Source of the DNA: Poa pratensis
Lineage: Eukaryota; Streptophyta; Magnoliopsida; Poales; Poaceae
Assembly: GCA_947311845.1 (NCBI GenBank)
Contig: CAMZMU010000063.1
Location: 61,557,833-61,621,832, forward strand
Length of the DNA stretch: 64,000 nucleotides
Reading direction: 5' to 3'
Each line of letters opens with the position of its first letter. The stretch's first letter is position 1. Shown piece after piece: positions 56,246 to 64,000 of the stretch. The notes beneath the pieces are model-generated. The model saw nothing but the letters and a program-made list of their open reading frames with translations, had not been told where the DNA came from and searched no databases. A program made the position numbers and the translations under genes.

Positions 56246-58105
56246 CTATATATTAAGGAGATGTGTATTAAGGAGATGTGGTTATGCCTTTTTCTCAGCC
56301 ATCCTCAGCCACCGGCCACAGTTTAAAGAACAGTGCCCACTGTTCAAAGAACAGTACCGCTAGGTACTTGTCATATGAACAGTACTATTTTTCTTTTTCC
56401 TTTTTTTGCGAATTTTTTTTAAAGTTTTTTTATTCTCCCAATTTTTTTCCCCTAAACGGTTTCATGTTTTGTCGATTCTAACTCCTCAATTTTGATCCAA
56501 ATTCATCGATTCGCTTCCACAGTGCGTGCTTCACTGTTCATACAGTGCGCGGCCGATCTGCGCCGTCCGATCTGGCTCCGACGGCCCTCCTTTTGATAAA
56601 AACATATACACGAAATATATGCGCGCCAACGAGTAGGTTCCATTCCCGGGATCGGTTTCGAGTTAGGTCAACTCTATCTCCTGAATTTTAGATCCAAATT
56701 CGCAAAAACATTCGACGGATTTTGTCAAATTCGTCGCACTCAGTCATCCGTTCTAAATTTTCCTCACACGAGTACATGCATATCATCCTACCAAACAACT
56801 TCCATGTTTTAACCTTCTTATTTTGACGGACATATAGATATACCATTTTTTGTAGTAAAGTCCTCGCGTTCTCCAAACAATGTGAATCGGCCCTCCGGAA
56901 TGAAACATTTTTGCAGAAAATACCACGCGTGCCGCTTTTTCCCAGAAAAGTCCTCACGTTTTCCAGAAATTGGTACACGGCCTCCCGGAATAAAACATTT
57001 TCCCAGCACAATCCCCGTGTTTATCCAAAATTGCAAATCGGTCCTCTGACACAATTGAACAATTTCCCCTCCCCCCTTATATTTCTCCCCCTTTTAGTTT
57101 AAACCTATTTTTCCCCGCACTTCTTTTTACGAACATTGCGCACGAATAGCGAATTTAAAATTACTTATCTATTTTTCCGGTCACGCGAAAATAGTCCCTG
57201 CCCCTTATGAATAGATTTTTTTTTGGCTTCTAATAGATTTCTCCCCGTTTTAGTTTTCCCCTATTATTTATTTTTTCACATTCCTTTTTACGAACATTGC
57301 GCACAGATAGCAACTTCGAAATTACTTACTTATTTCTACTCCCTATTTATCCCCTACTATATCTTTTTTCTCTTCTACCTCCCTTACATGTTTATTTTTA
57401 TGACTCTAGGACTGCTCGCTTACTTCCTATTTTCCCAGTTTCCCTACTCTATTTTCTAAACTTTTGATTTTACTTCCCCCATAAATTTATTTTTGCGAAC
57501 TTAAAATTTATTACTTACTTATTTGCAATTCCTACTATCTTAATTCCCCACTTCTCTAAATTCAAAATACCACTTCTTTTATTTATAACTTTTACTTCCC
57601 GTATATTTTTTTAACTACTTTTTAACGGTCTACATTAATTCCATTTGGATGCCTAAGTTCGCCAAATAACATAACCTTCCAACACTTACTCCATACAAAA
57701 AACACTAAATATTTCCTACCTTTTAAACCCAATTGTGCATCCCCCTCTCCTTTTCCCTCAATTATTCTCTTGACGAGTGCACTGAATTTATTCCGAAAGT
57801 CATGTACTTGGTCACATATAATGACATACATGTATAATCATAAGTACTAATTCAGATATCATATTTGCACACCGTATATTTATATCACTCAGCTATAGCA
57901 TAGGTGACTGTATGTAAATTGTAAGTTGTTCACATACAAAAAAGGATTTTTAAATAAGCATCATAAACACCCTTCTCAACACCATTCAAATTCTGTATTG
58001 TTTTCTAAATAAGCATCCGCAACCAAAGATTATTTGTGTGGTGAACAGTGCTAATTAATCTGATGCTTCGCCTGTCGTTGGCATGTGTCACAGGATATTG
58101 CCCCT
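56246..58105. other. Non-coding stretch with short diverged duplications
   Basis: No gene seen. An ~85-bp unit (GTCCTCGCGTTCTCC, then CCGGAATGAAACATTTT) recurs at about 56860-56918 and 56946-57003. A ~165-bp unit with TTTTTACGAACATTGCGCAC recurs at about 57125 and 57285, with a weaker trace after 57480. Likely an old element of unknown class. Confidence 0.45.
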
Positions 58106-60782
58106 TGTGGCGCCCCGACCCGACTGCTATACAGTGATGCTGCGTGTCACCGGTTAAGCGATACAACCGGAGGTTACGGGTTTACCAATCCCCAGCCAAA
58201 ACCTTTGGCAGGCGTTGCTCGGAATTGATCACCGGCAACGCAACACCCCGATTGATGCCTTAACACAGGCGCAACTATCAATGCATAGTAGAGAGATCAA
58301 GACTTGTGGAACAACTGGCACATCACAGACTCTACGAAACAAAGCATTATAGTTCAACTCTTATAGTAGAGAAAGATATCAAATTCCAACCAGAGGTCAC
58401 ATGCCCAACATTACAACATGCGGAAGCAAATTAGGTTGTTCTAAACAATAAGAACCAAATTATGGCCTAAGAGGCCTGCAGATAAACATCCAGCGCCAGC
58501 TGTTCCGGGATGTCCCAAGCTGCCACCTGGGAACCCCAGACTACTCGTCGACGTCCACAAAGAACCCACCTTCGAGGTCGGTGAAGTCCTCCTCTGAAAC
58601 AAAACAAACGACGTTGAGTTCGTCGAACTCACAAGATTAAAATATAGAGCTTTAGCTCGATGAGGCTTTCAAGGTTTTATGGCTGTTTTGCATAAAGCGG
58701 ATTTTATTTATGAAAACATAACTCAATGGCATCGACTATTCAGAGTATCTTCAAAAAGGGGTAAGAAGTGACTCTTTTCTTGATCACTTTTTCATCATCA
58801 ACCACTGTACCTGTTCATCAAAGGCACCTCCCCGAATCACCCTCGAGGAAGTCAACCTTTCGTTCTTGAGTGGTACCTTTAGTACCCAGTTTTTTATCAT
58901 TCCATTAAAGTTATTCTATGATCTTATCGTCCTTTCCCAAGTCGTCCATAACCACGGACACGGCTTTTCGAAAAGATTTACCCTGCAGGGGTGTACAATG
59001 TTTGCCACGCGTACCGTCCGGCCCATTGCCTGATCATTAGCTCTCTTCCGTGGAAAGCCGGCTGGGTGGGAGCGGTGTCGACTTCTCCCTCGTTAAGGAC
59101 TAACCCAGGATCATCAGTGAGGACGGAGCAGCCGTGCCTGCAACACCCTGCCCCGTGGCCACTCATTTTCCGAAACACCACCATCCTCATCTCAGTCTTG
59201 GCCACCATCCCAACACACGCGCAAATGGAAGCCCGAACTAGAGGACCCTGGCTAGTCCCGCCCGAGTTATTTAGTCTATGAGGGTTCCTGCAATTGCATA
59301 GGCCTCACGCATGGTTGCACGCTCAGTCTTGGTTCAAGAGGTAAAGAACTCGCACCTACGCGGCGAGAACGAGACAAAACACCACAACCACAGTGGCCTC
59401 TCATCCCCACCTTTAAGCATTTTATTACCTGTCTCCACAATTCTCCACCATCAACCGAACATCTCAACACCTGTTTCCGACATAAACCATCCATCGTACA
59501 GCTAAGCATTTACTAAGCATGGCTAAGCATCAACATAGCATAGTTAAGTACCTCAGGCCAACAATACAAACCTATGGATAATAGGAGGGAAGCAGGTAAT
59601 GGCATCAGAAACTTAATGCAACTATAGGATACTCTAATCCAATGAAATTGACATTTGGAACCGCATGCAATATTATAGTGGAGAAAATATTTGCGGAAAC
59701 ATAGGATAAGATATGCTCAGAGGGGGGGTTACGCTTGCCTTGTTGATACGGCTGGTAGTACGGATCGTCACGAGACGGTGGTGTCACTTGCACTCCTTGA
59801 TCTATCGATGCACAAACAATACCGGAGAGGAACAATCAAAACCACAGATAACACCGGTGCAATGCGCAAACACATGATGACATGACATTTAAAGTACTGA
59901 ACTTATATAGGTTATCTAGCAATTTAAATTGGGTGCGAGAAATAAATACTTCAACCGGATGGGAGGACACCCCATATTTAACTTAATGATTTTAATATTG
60001 CTAGAAGTACATTATTTCAATTGTGATCAAATATGCATGATATTTACTTTAAAGGTTTATTCACAATTTTTTAGACATTTTGGTATATTACACACATTTT
60101 TCTGATGCACCGATAAAAAGTTATTATGTTTATAAATTTGCTTTTTGATATGACCTTTTGATGATTTATTTAACGACAATATAAATAATTATACCATTTA
60201 GAGATAGAGGGGTGAAAAGAAAATAGAAATTCAAATCAGTACAGCATCAAACGGAATATCCAGAGTCAGGTCCGGAAATATCCGGGTTTTTCACCGGGAG
60301 AAAATAATCCGAAAATATTTCCGGTTCAATTCCGGGTGGAGACCGGGCTAGGATGTGTCGAGTCCTGTAGCATTTTCACAGTTCGGAATAGAATCCGGAA
60401 AAATCCGGGATTGTCACCGGGTTCTTCCAGTTCGACGGAGAGGGCTACGGTTACGGTGGCTGCGGCGTGGACTACGGCGGACAGCACGGCAGGCTCGAGG
60501 CGCTAGGAGGAGAGGGGAAGGGTGCTAGGGCTCGGGAAGCTCACCACGAGCACAGCGGTGCAGACGGCGAGGCAGAAGGGGGACGGGGGCTGCGGGAATC
60601 GACCGGCGAGGCCGCGGCGGTGGTCGGAGAAGATGATGACGGCGGCGGCGATTCGTGACGCCCCGGCTCGATTGCTTCGGCGTGGGGGAGCAGCACGGCG
60701 AGGCGGACCCGTCGGTGGTCTTCAATCTGGATGGGGAGCTCTACATCGGCGGCGTGCTCATGGCCATGGTGGCGGCGGTGAG

Positions 60783-60823
<41 letters not shown>

Positions 60824-61519
60824 AGGGCACGGCAGCTCGGCCTTGTCACTGGGCGGTGCGGCGCGACGACTCGGCGGTCTTATCTCCTCGCAGTGGGGCA
60901 GGGAGGGGGCCCCGGCGCGTCGAGACGGCGACGAACTGGTGCGGCGCAAGCACGGCTCGCGCGGCGTCGGTCGCTACAGAACAAAGAAGAAAGGAAATTT
61001 TGCGAAAACCCCCTCGTAAACTTCATACCATCACGGATAGGTCCTTTCCTCTTTATTAATAAAACCAGTAGCATTTCCTTGATTTTATGGAGGCACTTAA
61101 ACTTTTTAGAAAAATCTGAGAAAATTTGGGTAGCCTCCCAACAGCATGTAAAGGCACCACAAAAATTGGCGTTGCAAAATAAAATAGTTTGGACAACATT
61201 TGTTCATCGGGTTTGTTTATGACATTTTGCTAAATTTCAAAATGTTGCTCCTTTAATATTTTGGAGCAAGTGCAAAATATTGTTTTGAGCTCTAGGAACT
61301 TCCTTGACAATTATAAGATGACAGAGATTTGTATTTTACAAGTTGAATGCTTTCAGTGTTGTCAAGTTTGTTAGAGCAAGTTTGGCATTGATTTTTAGGT
61401 GGTGCCAAACCATTTGTTTTCTGTGTTTAGCAATTCAAAATGGATGCCATGATGCAATGCAACACAAAAGCGAAAATTTTACTCGGTTTTTTTAGGTTCT
61501 CAAACTTTGGGCTGTTACA
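58106..61519 (-). repeat. 3' LTR (3.4 kb) of a Tekay/Del-like Ty3 element
   Basis: The plus strand starts TGTGGCGCCCCGACC and ends GGGCTGTTACA, so the minus-strand LTR begins TGTAACAGCCC. A polypurine tract follows on the right. This mirrors the design of the nested 4-kb LTR element but is a different family. The 5' LTR lies beyond the window. Bases 58101-58105 (CCCCT) would be one target-site copy. Confidence 0.7.
60788..60821. repeat. (GA)n microsatellite
   Basis: About 17 uninterrupted GA dinucleotides inside the GC-rich part of the 58.1-61.5 kb LTR. Confidence 0.9.
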
Positions 61520-61533
61520 ATTCTACTCCCCTT
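61520..61533 (-). other. Polypurine tract of the Tekay/Del-like element
   Basis: The minus-strand AAGGGGAGTAGAAT abuts the LTR start TGTAACAGCCC. A perfect 7-bp-arm hairpin AATCTCG, TCC, CGAGATT follows at 61539-61555. Confidence 0.7.
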
Positions 61534-63127
61534 ACAGGAATCTCGTCCCGAGATTCTTAGAGTAGGAAAGAGGGAAAGGTTACGACGGTCTTCAATGATC
61601 TTCTCGGTGTAGATTGATTCGGCGCATCCTGAGGATCTTCATCGGCCTCACTTTGAGGTCCTCACTCAACTACACCATAGGAGAGGGGAACGCATCTGAA
61701 AGGAATGGTCTTCACGAAGATGCGACGACCGGGTACCTCCCAGTAGAATCTTAGGATGGAACTTCAAGCATCCCTTGAATTGATGGTTAGGAGACACATG
61801 CGATTTGACGGGAGATTGATAAGGAGTTTCCGGTTGGCAGACCACTGTTTTCTCAAAAGATTCAGAATATGAACTTTGCACAAGGCCTTAAATTTCTGAG
61901 GTAGAGTGTTGGAACAAGGTTCCAACAGATGAAGAGGTAACTTCTACCAAACAGCTTGAGTAGAACTTTCCTCACGGAGGATCATTTCGGATCACATGAG
62001 AAGGGTCGTGAAGATGGACATAGAGAACTTCAGAAACTCCGCAAACGTTAGTATTGGGAACACTTCTTGATTTTCTGGACATCGGGACCAACTTCTTGAG
62101 GATCACCAACTATCGTTTCTGCTTGAGATTTAGATCTGCTCAGGTGTAGAGATACTTCAGACTCAACATGTATGAGTAGGGAATCTTTGTAAAGCATACC
62201 AATGGGTTACAATTGCTAGGAACCCAAGAGTTGGACTTCAATGTCAAACTCCAAAGGAGGAACGAGATTGCAGAACTCAAGTATTAGCAACTTGTCAGGA
62301 GACAGCTGCCCTACTTGAATTACTCGCGACAATACACCAAGGAGTCTCTGCTGGGGAAACACCAACGAAGACAAAAGGAGTTCTCAGACTTCCTCTCTTT
62401 CTGGGGCAATTCAATCGGTGGCTTGGGTGCAGAAATGGAATTCTCAACGAATGGAGGTAACAACATACCATTCCGAGAATATTCCACACATGCATGATCG
62501 AGTTGAAATGATTTCAAGGAAACCAGACAATTCACTCAGATCCACGGCGACATCTTTCAGCAATTGCACGTGAACCAGGGAAAGTCACTTCCAACTTCAG
62601 AACACATACCTTGTGAAGACACAAAGTTAGTTCCAACAACTTTCCAATGCTAACGCCCAATATCCAATATAAATCTCCTCAAACATGGAGAAGATAAGAA
62701 GGTAGTTGATGGGCTCAACAACAAACTTATCCAGATACTCCAAGACGGTAGACTTATATTTCACCAGAACGGGGTAGGAGTATTGGTCAGACTAACACAT
62801 TTAGTAGGCTAGCCTGAGTTTGATTTGACGATAGCCCAATTCGAATCAAAGATTTGTAGGATAGCATATCCACAGGGGAGATACCACCTAGCTTCAACAC
62901 GGACAGACTAGACATCCCTTTGAAAAGGAACTATGTCGGGATAGAGCTCTTGTCTTTCAACTCTCCAAGTTGTTTAAGCTCAACCGAATAATTATGGACA
63001 TCCAGCACGATTTTCTTGGAGAAGGGAGTTGTTCGGAGAACTAGCTTACTCATAAGCTCAACATCACGGTCAGGTGACAACCTGGCGATACTTCTGGAAA
63101 GACCTCCAGAATATCACGATCCACCGG
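61534..63127 (-). other. 3' interior of the Tekay/Del-like element, no coding domain visible
   Basis: The stretch lies between the polypurine tract and the next inserted LTR. All frames are short (under 75 codons) and no integrase or chromodomain motif is visible. Either the long 3' untranslated region or heavily decayed coding sequence. It is interrupted at 63128 by another LTR element. Confidence 0.5.
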
Positions 63128-63641
63128 TGTCGTGGGTTTGTCACGTCAGGTGTCATAGATGACTTCGTAGGTGTGGGATTACGCGAGTCAAGCATCTCCG
63201 AGCTTGGGATCGCAGGAACAAAGATCAACACAGATTTACCCAGGTTCGGCCCCCTCAATGTGAGGTAAAAGACCTACTTCCTGCCTACCCTAGATTGGTA
63301 TTGATATGATAATCGAGGTGTTACAATGGAGGCGATCCGATCTGGTACTCGCCGTATGAGCTAGGGTTTGGGGCTTGATAGCTTGACCCGCTCTAAGTCC
63401 TGCGAGTCCTCTTTATATACACAGAGGCTCGCTAGGTTACAAAAGGAAACTTCCCCATAAGGAATACATCCACAGAGGCCTACTCGGAGACTACTTGGTC
63501 TTCACGTCCTCCGGGATTGTCTTCTAGATCTTTCCCTTATGGCGGTTCAATATTGGGCTTGTTCCCAAGTGGGCCTTCATCCGTGCGAGTAAGTTAAGTC
63601 GCACTGGGCCGCGGGTTAATCCAGAAAGTATTCCCCCGACA
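63128..63641 (-). repeat. 3' LTR (514 bp) of a further Ty3/gypsy element
   Basis: The plus strand starts TGTCGTGGGTTTGTCACG and ends TTCCCCCGACA; on the right the minus strand has the PPT-type TGGGGGCTAA. The layout resembles the LTR at 1363-1819, including a TTTACCCAGGTTC segment and TTTATATACA. It was inserted into the interior of the Tekay/Del-like element; ACCGG (63123-63127) would be the left target copy. Confidence 0.75.
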
Positions 63642-64000
63642 TTAGCCCCCAAGCATGGCCTGAACTTCATAGTATTCTTGATCTTGAATGCTTAGGCCGT
63701 GCTTTTCCTTGTTTCGCGGCTTATAATTGTACAGTTTGGCCTTGACTCGCACCTGGAAGATCATCTGACTTCGTGAGCTTTAGAGTATCCTGATAGCTTC
63801 AAACTTGATGACGATCTATCTTCAAATTTTTGATGATAATATGATATAGCCCCCAAGGATTGAGAGGATGTTATGTGGTAATCATCTCAATTCTTCTCAG
63901 AGAACTCTGAAGGTCATCACCTGTAACTTGATATCATGAATAAAACAATTGTTAAGTTACAAGTAATTGTAATTGGTGTTGCCGTACTATAAGCAGTACA
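63642..64000 (-). other. 3' interior of that Ty3 element, running off the window
   Basis: Starts with TTAGCCCCCAAGCATGG (PPT on the minus strand) and carries another AGCCCCCAAGG tract near 63850, as in the 3' region of the large Tat element. No coding frame of note. Confidence 0.5.

Noticed and set aside
56246..56290. Possible Helitron start directly after the transposase stop
   Set aside because: ACTATATATTAAGG resembles Helitron 5' ends, but it does not start with TC after A and no CTRR end with hairpin was found downstream.
60467..61019. Open frames around the (GA)n tract
   Set aside because: Part of a GC-rich LTR block, overlapping on both strands, no domain.

Overview
The window is nuclear DNA of a grass (Poaceae), most likely a Pooideae relative of wheat, barley, oat or ryegrass. 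The reasons are nested Ty3/gypsy and copia retrotransposons, Stowaway-type MITEs flanked by TA, two Helitrons, a Mutator-like transposase, plant splice sites, and one ordinary plant housekeeping gene (60S ribosomal protein L14). The subfamily is an inference; no species can be named.

Layout. 1-1357: the end of a MITE and sequence without a gene. 1363-26004: one Ty3 element of the Tat lineage on the minus strand, with 457/458-bp LTRs and a perfect CGGAG target duplication. Its gag-pol is broken by frameshifts. Between pol and the 3' LTR it carries two spliced plus-strand (antisense) genes and a tandem array of about 55-bp units. Its gag is split by a younger nested element (13048-24240) with LTRs of about 4 kb and no gag-pol. 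That element is LARD-like, and its 2.9-kb interior holds one sense ORF and one antisense ORF for a small membrane protein with its own TATA box. 26010-30160: a degraded retroelement and a Helitron. 30180-32500: RPL14, with MITEs in intron 2 and downstream.

33-41 kb: a poly(A) retroposon with a 10-bp target duplication, foldback MITEs, and two members of a grass LEA2/NDR1-HIN1-like membrane-protein family. One of these is cut by an aberrant LTR insertion; the other, intact, has a 1.3-kb non-autonomous copia-type element just upstream. 40.9-45.1 kb: exons of unrecognised minus-strand genes, at least one frameshifted. 46-50 kb: a second Helitron, a short spliced hypothetical gene and a hAT-like MITE. 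51.6-52.3 kb: a third, broken LEA2-like copy. 52.8-56.2 kb: a Mutator-like element whose transposase has an Asn at the expected second catalytic Asp. 58.1-64 kb: the 3' LTR and 3' interior of a Tekay/Del-like Ty3 element, itself invaded by another Ty3 element whose LTR is at 63128-63641.

How the parts relate. Most of the sequence is transposon-in-transposon. LTR divergence counted by eye (about 7 substitutions in 457 bp outside, about 30 in 4.0 kb inside) agrees with the nesting order. The most interesting biology is extra protein-coding capacity on the antisense strand of two unrelated LTR elements, and a tandem array whose core repeats the host element's own polypurine tract. Only RPL14 and the 38.6-kb LEA2-like gene look like intact host genes.
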